Shown one piece after another: positions 11,940 through 22,614 of a stretch of DNA of 64,000 nucleotides. The DNA comes from Manduca sexta (Eukaryota > Arthropoda > Insecta > Lepidoptera > Sphingidae). The first letter of the stretch is position 1, and each line of letters starts with the position of its first letter. Below the pieces are notes generated by a model. The model was not told the origin of the DNA. It was given only the letters and a program-made list of their open reading frames with translations, and searched no databases. The stretch spans positions 10,420,920-10,484,919 of the forward strand of contig NC_051129.1 in NCBI RefSeq assembly GCF_014839805.1. The letters run 5' to 3'. The translations under genes were made by a program, and so were the position numbers.

Positions 11940-11998
11940 CATTACATTGTTATCACGCTATCCAATGTAAAATAGGATAGCGTGATAACAATGTAATG
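11940..11998. repeat. perfect 24-bp inverted repeat with 11-nt spacer
   Basis: Positions 11940-11963 and 11975-11998 are exact reverse complements (CATTACATTGTTATCACGCT then ATCC on the left). The spacer is AATGTAAAATA. The match ends abruptly on both sides. Perfection over 24 bp implies a recent origin or an active constraint. Likely causes are a template-switch event or a very small fold-back element. A short hairpin RNA is a third possibility. Confidence 0.92.
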
Positions 11999-14095
11999 CA
12001 TTTTTTTGTTTTTAAGAAAGACTTACATCAAAATAAATTTCACAATTGCTATACAATATTAGACCTCAACATAGAATATCCAGTGGTCATATTAAATAAA
12101 GCATATAATTCTGGCAACCCACGACCGCACCCACCCCGCGACATGGGGTATAAAAATTGAATATTCTCTAAATCGGGGCAGTCCCGACGGAGGGTTGCCA
12201 ACCGGCGGAATTTCCGAAACACTGTACTCCGCGATCCTATTGGAATTCGAAGCCGTATATTATTGTTTCCCGCTTGAATTAATTTTTATTGTTACGGTAT
12301 ATTGCTTTATGTTTTCACTCTTTTATTTCTTTGTTGACAAAAGTGTTTTGATGTCAATTTACATTGGGTTTCATTCGGTGAATCTTAAGGTGATACAAAT
12401 GATATTTCATAAAAAAGGTCCACCACATGAAAACATATATAGCTAAGTACACATACCCAACGAAAGCTCACACGTCACCCATTATCCATGGCTAATATAT
12501 AATCACGTACACATGTAAGCGGTCGCTGCAGATCCTGCGCGTTATAAATCGGCAGCCCTAGTCATGACGCATTAGCGAACAGGGATGATCCGACGCGGGC
12601 CGGATTTGGGCGCGCGTCCGGAAAATTGCACACCGAAATGATCGATGGCGGGCCAGATGTCGTGTTCCGTGATTACATATGGACGCGAACGTTTGCCCAC
12701 TTTGCCTATGAACACGCCCGTTTCATTCGCACCGAACCGGTTCCGTTACGTCCCTTGGGAGCGCAGGATACGCCCGGCGAAGGTCGCTCCCGAATTAGGT
12801 TACTTGAAAATAATTTTGACGGTACTTTTTATTATACACATTCGTGTTATCGTACGAGATTATATTCTATGTTGTACGCTAAATTAAGAAACAATAAAAA
12901 TACTTAACAATTCTTTCAACTAAATTGAAACTCTTGTCTACAAACTTGGTAATAAATATCGAACGTATCAATACCAATAAACTTTCAAACAAACAATAAG
13001 CAAATAATACCAGTTAAGAATAAAAAAAATAGCCTCACAGCAGACAAATAGGAACAAAAGACCGCCATTGTGGCTCCCCTTTTGAGACAAAAGGGGCCGC
13101 CCAGTCCGGGACGAGTATTATTGCGTTTTGTAAAAACATTCCCGTTCGGCGGACGTTTGAAAGAGAAAATATAAAAAGTCAGTTGAACACTACAACGATT
13201 GTCCCGCGTGCATCTCAGCACAAAAAGATACAAATACTTTAACACTCGAGAACTAGAAGCACAATGTGAACGTTTATAACTTTTTGCGTCTCGTCAGTGC
13301 AAAGTTTCTGCGTGCAACTCTATTTACACAGTGCCACCGGCATTTGTCTGCTGACTTGTTTAAACATAACTGACTACTATTAAGTGTTTTAATTAAGGCG
13401 TTATTCGTATTCCCGAAGCATAAGGTGACTTTACGTTAAAGATAAATACGAAGTTACATACACAGAAATTTGTTTTGCAACGTCATAATTGTGGAAATAT
13501 TATTTGGTGGGCCTGTATGAATACCCGCTATATCTTAAAATTCATCGTCTCATTTCCTGACTCGATATTATAGGTTCCACCTAGTTTCTAGCAGAGAATT
13601 GAATTGCATTTCTTAGAATGCTTACTCGGGTTTATGTTTCCCTAAAAATAAAAATGACCAGACAACATAAGATAGGATACATACATACCTACCTAGTAAA
13701 ATGTGTATTTGAAGATTAAAATGTCAAAATGTCTAAGAAGATATTTCAGAGGTAATTACAATGTTACTTGTATTTGTTGTGAAAATAACGAAAAAAAAAG
13801 CTTGTAAAAACAATGGCAACTTCTGAAAGATGGAATTTAGGAGCAGGTTCCTAAAGAAAAGATTGCGCGGCCTTCCCACGCAACTGGTAAGAAAACAGCG
13901 GTTTGAGTTTTCCTAATTAAATTAAAAAGTTAGTTCCAAAAGTTTTCCTTATTCGTAAAATGTTGGAAAATTAAAATAAATTAGACAAGCATTGTTATTT
14001 TTGTAATTGACATAAAATCATCAGTTACATTTATACGAATATATCTCAATAAATGCTATATATACTGACCATCTTAGATTTTAGCCAAATGTATT
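11999..14095. other. mostly AT-rich stretch with GC-richer patches, no confirmed gene
   Basis: It contains a GC-rich patch at 12115-12200, the weak coding candidate at 12626-12907 (listed separately) and a TATA-containing patch at 13080-13260, where TATAAAA at 13170-13176 is followed by AGTCAGTTG, a loose initiator-like match. The spacing between TATA and initiator is not canonical, so no promoter is called. Downstream of 13260 I recognise nothing. Confidence 0.4.
12626..12907 (+). CDS. possible small ORF, unrecognised, doubtful
   Basis: An open frame of 93 codons begins with ATG in a GC-rich block (about 12590-12800). Its first two-thirds are charged and mixed in composition (for example VVFRDYIWTRTFAHFAYEHA), with an acidic/basic segment ending LLENNF. 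The last third is AT-rich and Tyr/Arg-rich and looks like run-on into non-coding DNA. A second frame overlaps it at 12645-12887, as expected when GC-rich DNA depletes stop codons. No domain, signal peptide or membrane segment is recognised, and no poly-A signal or splice context was identified. It is most likely a chance frame. A lineage-specific small protein or exon cannot be excluded. Confidence 0.15.
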   Translation: MHTEMIDGGPDVVFRDYIWTRTFAHFAYEHARFIRTEPVPLRPLGAQDTPGEGRSRIRLLENNFDGTFYYTHSCYRTRLYSMLYAKLRNNKNT

Positions 14096-14119
14096 AAAGA
14101 TAAAGATAAAGATATTTAT
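14096..14119 (-). repeat. (ATCTTT)n 3' tail of the CR1-group element
   Basis: On the plus strand the run is AAAGATAAAGATAAAGATAT; read in the element's sense it is a hexamer simple repeat that ends the transposon. Short microsatellite tails instead of poly-A are typical of CR1/L2/Jockey-like elements. It marks the left edge of the insertion. Confidence 0.8.
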
Positions 14120-14377
14120 TTTGTAAAACATGAGTGTGTAAATAAAATTATACATGATCTTCAGTTTTTTTTTAAGTAGCTACATGTTTTGCCTTTTACG
14201 GCGTACAAAATTTATATTTAGCGCATAGGCGCATAGCTTATAATTACCATAAAACGTGCTAATACAATATAGTTATTATAATAGTTCAGAAACATTTTGT
14301 AGATATTATGGTTAGAAGAAACATCGTGATTTTAATTTATTTAAATATTATTTTATACAAAATTGTGTTTGTAGGGT

Positions 14378-14960
14378 TTAATTCTCATCATATAAAAATT
14401 CTGATAGGCTGTAATAACATTTATGTAGAAGGTATTTTTTAAGGGCGAATTTATATTGTATGGTCGGTAGTTGTTTAATAGTGTTAGGGACTTTATTATA
14501 AATTATTGGTGCCAAACAAAATATACTTTTATGCTTTAATGCCGTGTTTGATTTTACAGTACATAGTCTATTTTTGTCGCGAAGATTTCTTATTGTGACA
14601 TCTGATAATTTCATAAATAATTTTGAATTGCTGTGGACGAAACTAGCTACTTCATATATAAAAGGGAAGGCAGACTTAAAATGTTATACTCAATGAAGTA
14701 CGATTTGCAGCTTTCAGTTGTTTTCAGGCCGAACATAGCTCTAATACACCTTTTTTGTGATTTAAAAATCATCTCTTTATTGGTAGAATTACCCCAAAAA
14801 ATTATGCCAAATCTTAGGACAGAGCCAACAATACCGTGATATGCAGTGATGAGTGCATTAGTACTGATTATAGGTGCCAGTTTATGCAGGGCATAAGCAG
14901 AGGAACAAATTTTTTTGTTTAGTTCTTCTGTGTGTGCTTTCCAATTCAGTTTTTATCAAT
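14378..14960 (-). pseudogene. ORF2 C-terminal domain of the CR1-group element (broken)
   Basis: Downstream of the reverse transcriptase, the minus strand reads in fragments: a TTKFLGVTID block, an RFGIIFWGNSTN / IFKSQKRCIRAMFGL block with ESCKSYF, and finally an open 78-codon piece (14378-14614) ending in LLHKCYYSLSEFL. The last piece contains the pattern APIIYNKVPNTIKQ...FALKKYLL, which is typical of the extreme C terminus of CR1/Jockey pol proteins. The blocks lie in different frames with intervening stops, so at least two frameshifts occur here. The forward open frame at 14633-14839 is an antisense shadow. Confidence 0.82.
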
Positions 14961-15037
14961 TGTTACACCTAGAAATTTGGTTGTATCTACTTTATTAATA
15001 ATTGTTCCTTGGTAATTAATATTAATGGGCGGTTCTG

Positions 15038-15960
15038 CTAAACGTTGACTAAAGAACATAATTTTTGTTTTTCTAAATTAATTTTTAAATTATTGTTATT
15101 TAACCAATTAATTATTGATTTGATCGTATTATTAATTTCATTGTCATAGGTGTTAATATCGGTGGAGTGTATGGTAACCGTACTATCATCAGCGAAAAGA
15201 GATATTGGATATTTTGATATTTTTGGTAGATCATTTATATACATAATGAACAACAGCGGGCCCAAAACACTTCCTTGCGGGACACCATATTTAACAATAC
15301 GTTTCTTAGATTTGAATACTTGTTCTTTTTTTGTATTAAAGTTTATATTAGAAATTTCTGTATATTGTTTGCGATTCTTGAGATATGATTCTAATAGCTT
15401 TAAAATGTTTCCTCTTATACCATAAGCAGCTAATTTATTAAGTAAAATATCATGCTCAACATAATCAAATGCCTGGGTCATATCGCAGTAAATAGCGCAC
15501 ACAGGTATCTTTTTGTCTACATTATCCATAACTTTACGTAAGAAATCGAAAATTGCCATATTTATAGATTTGTTTTTGCGAAAACCTTTTTGATAATCGG
15601 TAAGTATGATTTTTTTCTAAATAATCGTATATTTGGGAATAAATATATTTTTCAAAAACTTTAGAAAATATAGGAATAAGTGCGATAGGCCTATAACAGT
15701 TCATACTTTGTTTATTGTCTTTTTTGAATAATGGCTTTACAATAGAGATTTTTAGACTTTCGGGGTATGTTCCGCTACTTATGCTTAAATTAATGATATG
15801 ACTTAAATGATCACAAATGTGGTAGGCTACATATTTTACAATTTTAGTGGCGATCCCATCATATCCAACACTTGACGTATTTTTAAGGATCTGATAATTT
15901 TAGTATTTCGTAGGGTGTACTTGGTGCCATAAACATTGACTGGGTTGGTTTGGTTATATT
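15038..15960 (-). pseudogene. reverse transcriptase domain of the CR1-group element (broken)
   Basis: The intact part (15038-15559, 173 codons) holds the central RT motifs: CDMTQAFDYVEHDILLNKL with YGIRG and SYLKNRKQ, then GVPQGSVLGPLLFIMYINDL, then the active-site SLFADDS and the WLNNNNLKINLEK segment. The FADD box keeps both catalytic aspartates. Upstream on the same strand, in other frames, are SSVGYDGIATKIV, SGTYPESLKISIVKPLFKK and NCYRPIALIPIFSKVFEK, the N-terminal RT motifs. So the domain is complete in content but broken by a stop near 15890 and a frameshift near 15585. In life this enzyme copies element RNA at the nicked target site. This copy cannot make it. Confidence 0.9.
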
Positions 15961-16000
15961 TGAAGTAACCTGTCTACCAGAGCCTGAGATTGGTTGTATT

Positions 16001-16273
16001 TTATCCATAAAAGTTGTTAAAGGCGTTAGCAATTTGCTGTTGCCTAGTTATAGCTTTATTGCCAATGCATATGGTAGTAATCATGTCTCTTGGCATATTC
16101 ATTTTGGATTTATTTATGATTGCCCAAGTAGCTTTGGATTTGTTATTTGCTGACATTATCTTATGATTATTTTGTGCTCGTTGAGTTAATTGAATAATTT
16201 TTTTAAATAACTTTGCATACTTTTTAAAGGTAATTTTATTTACATCATTTTTATTCAGCCTATATTTCCACAA
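16001..16273 (-). pseudogene. linker between endonuclease and RT of the CR1-group element
   Basis: A 90-codon lysine/asparagine-rich open piece overlaps the end of the endonuclease piece in another frame, so a frameshift lies near 16265. The sequence (KFKK/YAKLFKKIIQLTQRAQ, KATWAIINK, AITRQQQIANAFNNFY) is the usual pre-RT linker of CR1/Jockey pol: a W.iiN motif, then a 'ianaFN.fF' motif just before RT motif 0. A further break follows at 16001. Confidence 0.8.
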
Positions 16274-17235
16274 AAGCTCCCTTTTTTACTGCATATTTTT
16301 ATTCCACGCGATAGCCACTGGGATTTTACTTTGGATTTAATAGTAATTCTTTTAAAAGGGAAGCATAAATTATATAATAATTTGAAAGTATCTATGAAAG
16401 TATTGTAAGCTATATCTGAGTTATCAGTGTTATAAATTTCAGAAAAGGTAACACTTCTTAAGTAGTCTTTAAATTTTTTCATGTTTTCTACACTATAGTC
16501 ACGTCTTTGAATTTGCCAATTGTTGATTAGGACTGTTTTTTCCACTGGTACATTTAAAATTTGTGCTGTGTGGTCTGATAAGCCAAAATCGATTACCTGA
16601 GATTTGGTTTTTATCCCTAGATTGTGTGCAAAGTTGTCAATGCATGTCCCACTTATGAGTCGTGTTGGCTGCTTCACTTGTAATTTTAAATTAAAACTTA
16701 AGAGCAATGATTCTAACTCTAAGAAAATATTATTACGTTTAAGAGAGTCAATATTAAAGTGACCTGCAATCACGATATTTCTGCTTATTTTCTTTTTACA
16801 TATAATTTTTAATATTTTTTCGAGTTGTTCATAGAACACACTTAACGCATTAGTTATAGGTACTCTATATATACATACAATAGTCGTTTTATGTTTAATT
16901 AATTCAATGGCGCAACATTCGAATATGCCATGAATAGATAGTTGAGCTATATCACGAAGTTCATTATATTGATGTCCTTTTTTAGTAAGAATGCATGTTC
17001 CTCCTCTTCGACTAGTTTTTCTAGAATAATATGCAGCCAGGGTATAGTTGGGAAGACATAATAAATATTCATTACCCTCAATCATGAAGTGTTCTGATAG
17101 GCAAATTACGTCCATTTCTATTCCTTTATCTGACATCTCTTCTACACTAATAGTAAGCTCATTACTTTTATTTATTAAGCCTGCGATGTTTTGGTGAAGT
17201 ATATTTATATGTCTATTATAGAAAAAACTGCTCTG
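16255..17235 (-). pseudogene. AP-type endonuclease domain of the CR1-group element, catalytic Asp lost
   Basis: The domain begins near 17211 with the block INILHQNIAGLINKSNEL, the canonical start of this endonuclease. The longest open piece begins at an internal ATG at 17136 (293 codons). Numbered from that Met, visible motifs are ICLSEHF (11-17), GGTCIL (45-50), YRVP (90-93, usually YRPP), AGHFNID (124-130, usually GDFN), QPTR (157-160), TCIDN (164-168) and LSDHT (186-190). The family enzyme nicks target DNA to prime reverse transcription. Here the conserved Asp of GDFN is His126 (codon CAC at 16758-16760 on the minus strand), which should abolish activity. A stop at 17236-17238 precedes the domain in the same frame and is probably the end of ORF1. 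Confidence 0.88.
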
Positions 17236-18362
17236 TTATTTGTGTATTTTTAAGATTTTTAGTTTGTTGGTATTCTGTATTTTCTGGGCATTTTTGGTTT
17301 TGATAATGTATTTTACAAATTCATCTACATCTTCGAAAATAATTTGCATGCCATGGTTATTAAGAGATCCTATATTCTTTTGTACATTTTGTAATCCCAT
17401 GTTAGGTTCTTGTTAGAGTCAATATAGTAGGCATGTTCATAGGTTAAAATATCCTGGTAAAGTAACTTGTTGAAATGTTCTACTCTCCAGTTGTACATTG
17501 TTGTAGTTTTACACACTTTTTGTATGTAGGCATACAAACAATGACATTTGTGTGCTGAGCCTTTGCAAGTATTTTCCTTATATTAATAATTATATCAGAA
17601 TAATCTTCTGTTGTTTTAAAGTCGGTTTCACCAATTAAAATAATGCAAAAATCATCTAAAGTAAATTTTTTTATCTTGGATTCCAAGTTACTTAACATAT
17701 TATTTATGCCAGAATTTGGTGTTAAGTAATGGCATAATTCACAGTGTTGAAACTTTTTGTCTGCAATTGCATATATTTTATTGTATTTATTTTCACTCAA
17801 AATACATATTTTTCTTTTTGGTTTTCTAGACTTTCAATTTCATTTTTCGAGCTGTGAATTGTTAATTTCTCTGTAGAATTTATTTTATTTAGTGTTTTGT
17901 TATCTGATTTAGTTTGTGTACTTTTATTATGTATCTTTGCATCTGACGGTAATGTCTGTGTTTGTTTGCTTCGTGAGACTTCTTTTGTTTTGTGCAAGAG
18001 CGTGGAGAAGATTGTTTAGAATTAGACTTTTTACAGGAGTATAAGCAATGTTTTTGTACAGTTCATTTTTCTTCATTAACTCCTTATTCGACCGCTTGAG
18101 TGTGTTGTTTTCTAAACTAAGTAACTCAATTTCCTCCCTCTGCACCACATAATTGAATAGTCAACTTCTCGATTTTATTTTTAAGTTCACTGATTATTTC
18201 TTGATTACATTTATCATCATAGCTCACATCAGGGAGGCTAGTGCCAGTGTTATTCATTGTTTGGTTTAATAACTCATTGAGTTCATTGACATTACTTTGT
18301 GAGTCTGATTTAGTACGAGTACGATTCTTATTGTGTCGGAATGTAATATTTTCAAAACTCAT
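17236..18362 (-). pseudogene. ORF1 of the CR1-group element: coiled coil plus SGNH/esterase-like domain (broken)
   Basis: The start is the ATG at 18362. The first piece (18126-18362) is Asn/Ser-rich and ends in a heptad-like stretch (ELKNKIEKLTIQL). After a frameshift the coiled coil continues as EELLSLENN-type heptads in 17927-18148, followed by a Ser/Thr/Lys-rich linker (17797-17997). The piece 17480-17800 resembles the core of an SGNH hydrolase (DDFCIILIGETDF, then TNVIVCMPTYKK), and after another frameshift YNWRVEHFNKLLYQD and HAYYIDSN follow. The nucleophile block normally read as GDS appears as IADKK, so the catalytic Ser seems lost. The frame ends IHK-stop at 17236-17238. CR1-group ORF1 proteins bind element RNA; the role of their esterase domain is not settled. 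Confidence 0.72.
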
Positions 18363-18559
18363 CGTTGGTAATTATTATTATATTATTTGACTGTGTTAAG
18401 CGCCCTCTATCTGAATTGTAATGAACGATGCGGAGCAATGTATTTTGCTAGGCATTAATTGAAGTTTTCAGCATTTAAATAATAGATGGCAGGTCCGAAA
18501 ACGAAAATATTAAATATCTCACAAAACTTGAAAAAATCTCTTGCGCATCATATTATGAG

Positions 18560-18630
18560 TCTTGGTCTCGAACCCACGCCCAGCTGCGCAGTCATAGAAA
18601 GTCACAAGTTACGTTCGGCTAATTGCACAA
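18560..18630 (-). repeat. tRNA-derived SINE-like head
   Basis: On the minus strand, TTAGCCGAACG (18612-18622) resembles a polymerase III A box and GGGTTCGAGACC (about 18564-18575) a B box, at a tRNA-like spacing. The rest does not fold as a tRNA and continues into AT-rich sequence, so this is a SINE remnant or pseudogene, not a tRNA gene. It lies about 150 bp upstream of the CR1-group element on the same strand, probably by coincidence. Confidence 0.45.
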
Positions 18631-18650
18631 TACGATACAAGCCGAAGTAA

Positions 18651-20713
18651 GATACCACTTTGTAGTTTATAACTAGTCAATGAAATTTGGATTTGAATTT
18701 ATAACAGTTTTTTTTTTGTGGTTAGAATTTAGTTAGATGAATGTTTTTGTGACTTTTTAACTCAATTCACTTTATCTGTCACACGCACAATGAGTCTAGG
18801 GTCTCATTAATTGTTGATAATCACTGTTTCAACTAGATATTAGCAGTTTATTTCACTTATTAGTCACCACTTTTGTACTGTCTCATTACTATGCAACCGA
18901 TGTACAGTATGTTTAGATAACATTTACACACACTTATTGTTGGTTGTTATTGCACAATTAACACTTTTTACTTTATAACGAACGATAAAACTATTTTTTT
19001 ATGAAATATTTATACGGAGTAGAATAATTACTGGTACAGCGCCACCTACGTTTTTAAAAACGTTGTATTGAGCGGGGCATATCGATGATTTTAATATAAC
19101 AATACTTTTCTTAATAAAATCGCCTCTCACTAACGCCTTATATTCGGGGCGTGACACTGAAATCGCTCCCGGACGACCGTAATTTAATAAACAACCATCA
19201 CAAACTTTCACAGAACAATTTACATCGCGTCCTTGCAAATGGCAAAGAAACAAACGGCTCTCAGTCTAACATTCGCAATGGGAGAGCGACATCAACAAAT
19301 TTAAGAAGGGTGCACACTCGTACGTCTTGACCTGAGTAAACCGCTTCCGTGGTAAGAAATAAACTCAGTTGTGTGCAATATTTAATGAATAGTGTTTATG
19401 TTGTGATAAAAAGTATCAAATGTACCACATTTCCGTTGTAAACGGCATTTTGGACTTTATCCTGCATCGCTGAAAGACCATGTTCGCGCACGTATTTCAA
19501 GTAAATGTGTACAATATTTTTTGCTTCCGCCGATGGCCGGTTAACCAGGTATTATTATGAACCTTCTATAGCTTGTTTATAATGCTCTGCTACAATATTA
19601 CGGCTATTATTTACAGTTAAGTTACAAGTGCTGGCGGTGCACAAAAGGAAAATACAAAAACGAAAATACTTTATTGGCTCGATATTGGAAATAAAATCAG
19701 TTTGCAATAACGTCCTGGCCATTACAGGGATATAGATTGATGATAAGATGATAGCACGTAGTTAATGATTGTAAAACTCCTAGATGTTACAGCTAAAGTT
19801 TATGTAGAATGTTAAGGACGAGGGCGGTAAAAACAACGTAACACAGCGACTGGGTGATGAAACATTCGGCCGTTGAAAAGTTTCGAGATTAATGCTGTTT
19901 TGGGATTGTTTATGGGAATGGCCGACGGAAAGATACGCGGCTTGACCTTTACGTAGTCGTTTTACGTCTTCATGAAACTAAGTTCAAACTTAACGGGACT
20001 GTTGACTTACTGTTTTGTTGAGTTTTTGTGCAGCCATATTTTAATCTAGTAGTTTCATTCTATTTTTGTTAAATTTTTATGTTTAGTATTGTGAAAAGAT
20101 TACAGTTAATTTTTATTATACTTTTTATTCCACCAAACAGAAAAATAATTCAAATAAGAAAATAAAGACAAAAGTCACATGTACAAATGGCGGTCTTATC
20201 ACTCTAGTTCTTAATTGTGCAACAAAGTTTTATATTAAGAAATGCATAGCGTGATTTGTACCAACACAGTATATTGTAGTTTTTGATGTCGGTAAGGTTG
20301 AAGTATTAGTACAATGTTCATATACTACAAAGTCTGGTAGAAGCGGTCGGTAGGTGAACTTCGTTTGCAGCCATAATGGACCCGAGTAATTTTATTAGTG
20401 TCCCATCAAAAGTTGATGCGCACCGTCGTACAAGTACACAATAGAAGACCGTAAAATATGTTTGAGGCAACTAAGGTAAAGTTTCGGACGCATGCAATGG
20501 GTACTTGGCAAATAATACAAAGACCCTTTTGTTCACTATATCCACATAGGCTATCTAGTTATTATCAACTTAATTTTTTTAAAGGTAAAGTTGTCTTTAG
20601 ATGAAAAATAGTATTTATATGGTATATACGCGGCAAGAGAGGTTATTTTCAATATACGCCAGGATGTGTACACCGGCGAGTCTTCTGTATATTATTGACT
20701 GCGGTTGATCCGG
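18651..20713. other. AT-rich stretch, no gene seen
   Basis: An 84-codon reverse open frame at 18999-19253 has no recognisable domain. Nothing else stands out. Confidence 0.45.
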
Positions 20714-20950
20714 TTTTTTTTTATTGCCTTAGAAGACAAACGAGCGAGCGGTCCGCCTAATGTTAAGCAGCATCCAACGCCCATGGACTAAAACAATGCC
20801 AGCGACACAGCCAAGCCGTTGCCTACCGGGAGGTGAGTACTCTTTTTAAACCTCGTCTAAACAAGGACAAGTCATAGCGCTCGAAAAACACCGATGCAGG
20901 GAGTTCATTCCAAAGTTTGCACGTGCGCGGCAGAAAGGATTATATTCTGC
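20714..20950. repeat. dispersed repeat family C, fullest copy
   Basis: It begins with a T-rich run and TTATTGCCTTAGAAGACAAA, then ACGAGCGAGCGGTCCGCCTA, ACGCCCATGGAC, a GCCGTTGCC block, and the CAAGTCATAGCGCTCG block shared exactly with 10472-10488. The layout matches a common lepidopteran interspersed repeat recognised from memory. No open frame survives, and the orientation and class are not certain. Confidence 0.7.
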
Positions 20951-22386
20951 AAAGCATGTTTAAGTAAATCAAACATCCACAGACAGAGAAATTCTATAAA
21001 ACCGTACTTATAAACGCTTAAACACATAATCTCCTCTTTTGTTTAATATCTAAATTATCATAGTCTTGAGTAACTACGGACAGCTGAGACGTTCAGTGCA
21101 ACCACTTCAAAGACAATTGAGCGTTGTATTATAAGATTAACTATAAACAAGCTACGTAAACCTTCATCCAAGTTATAAAGTTTATGCCTTCATTGCTGTT
21201 ATTACGCTTTATAAAGAATTACAAGATTACTGAGATGTCGATGTGCACATATTTTTATTAGTATAAATTGCAATTTAATTAATTTTTTTCTAAAGTCCAG
21301 ATCAATGACGTTAAACGCACTCTACGTACATATAAATACATAAATATCCCGCCATTAAAATTGGTACTATGATCTCAAGAACCGAACCTACATTACACGA
21401 GCCTAGCGAACGCACTCGCCACTTGTTCCCTAATCGTTTCCCGATGAGTGAAATAAAAACCTGTTACAAGCACAATATACAAATTTTTCACACGATAACT
21501 CCTCAATATTTTGTTACACAGCTCCGGCGGCATTCGTAAACGTAATAATTTCTGCTCGATTACTTTCACAACGCGGAAAAAAAATATAATACCGAAAAAA
21601 TCAACGCAAATATTGTGTAAGCGCCTCTCAAATATGAATAAGTGGCTATGAAATGTGTGCTTAGACGAAATACGTGCCCGTGTTTGCGCTCCGTGTTTGT
21701 AAAATATATACCGAGAACTATAATATTGTGAATAACACGACTTTATTGTATTTATGCGACATGCGATACACAGGGTGAATGTGCGGTATAAAACTAAATT
21801 TAAAAAACAATGTCACATATGGGTATTTTAGTGTGATTGTTATTGCGGAATCACCTTTTTAATTGTCCTGTAAAGAAATCATAGGAGTGATGTTGTATTC
21901 CTTTACGCAAAACAAATACTTTAAAATTATATTTAACTGGTAACAATTTAATTTTCAAATTTATCGAGTTTACATTACACAGAACACTAGCATATATCAC
22001 GAAACATAAATCTTTTAAATCAAAACGCGAACAAAATATGCACAAACTTTATAATCAACGGACGTACGCACACAAGTGTGAAACACACACGTACCGGCGC
22101 GCCTCAACAACTCTTACGCCTACACTCGGCACGTTCGAGCTAATAAAAAAGGGGGAGGAAATGGGAAAACAAAACGCAGATCGAATGATTTAGCACTTAC
22201 GTTCAAGCACCGACATACGCTCGCTGCTCCATTAATAAAGTACACATATTACGAAGGAGGTCAATATTATTGAAGGGGTGAGACGGGGCGGGGACACCGC
22301 CGACTCGATAGGGGAAGTTATTTTAATAAAATATCGATAACGCGCTCCAGTATACCTTTCGATGGCTGTAAATCTGTGGATTAAGT
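20951..22386. other. AT-rich stretch with a G-rich patch, no gene seen
   Basis: A 64-codon reverse open frame at 21851-22045 is unsupported. Four GGGG runs occur at 22275-22278, 22285-22288, 22290-22293 and 22311-22314 on the plus strand. The third loop is 17 nt, so any G-quadruplex would be weak. No exon or RNA gene is recognised. Confidence 0.45.
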
Positions 22387-22614
22387 TTCGGAGTCAGGGT
22401 CAAGACACAGCTCGTTCTGCGTAGATCGAGCCATCAATAAGCTAAACAATTTAAATTTTTGTGTAATTGTAAAATGTAGGTATATTTTGTAACTGACTTT
22501 TCGGACGACCAAGACTTCAGTCGCTGCCGTGACCATGAAGGCTGCAGTCTTTGAAACGTCGTGGGATAATTATAATATAAAAGACGTCGATAAAATCCCG
22601 AAAAATAGTTTTAT
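22387..22614 (+). repeat. dispersed repeat family B, copy 2, with stem-GAAACGTC motif
   Basis: This is the second copy of the block at 2140-2364, in the same orientation. Here the stem is GAAGGC (22537-22542) with GTCTTT (22547-22552) around a TGCA loop, followed by GAAACGTC at 22553-22560. Relative to copy 1, one stem base has changed from C to T but still pairs as G-T, and the loop is 2 nt shorter. The flanking GTGACCAT is unchanged. The copy ends in a CCCGAAAAATAGTTT stretch parallel to copy 1. Confidence 0.7.

Larger units (their letters stand above)
14096..18410 (-). mobile_element. degenerate near-full-length CR1-group non-LTR retrotransposon
   Basis: On the minus strand this element runs from an upstream region near 18410, through ORF1 (start at 18362, stop at 17238-17236), directly into ORF2 (endonuclease, reverse transcriptase, C-terminal domain), to a 3' tail at 14096-14117 with repeated ATCTTT units. 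An ORF1 with coiled coil plus SGNH/esterase-like domain, and no CCHC zinc knuckles, fits the CR1 group rather than the Jockey clade. This is established family knowledge, and the exact clade (CR1, Daphne or a relative) is inference. The reading frame is broken at many sites in both ORFs. I could not find a convincing target-site duplication, so the exact 5' boundary is uncertain. Confidence 0.88.

Noticed and set aside
13170..13182. TATAAAA followed by TCAGT as a core promoter
   Set aside because: The initiator-like match lies within a few bases of TATA rather than about 30 bp downstream, and no downstream gene is visible.
15150..15425. 91-codon forward open frame within the retrotransposon
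   Set aside because: It is the antisense shadow of the reverse transcriptase domain, which is recognisable on the minus strand.
22275..22314. Four GGGG runs as a G-quadruplex
   Set aside because: The last loop is 17 nt, beyond the usual 1-7 nt. Weak compared with the motif at 50756.
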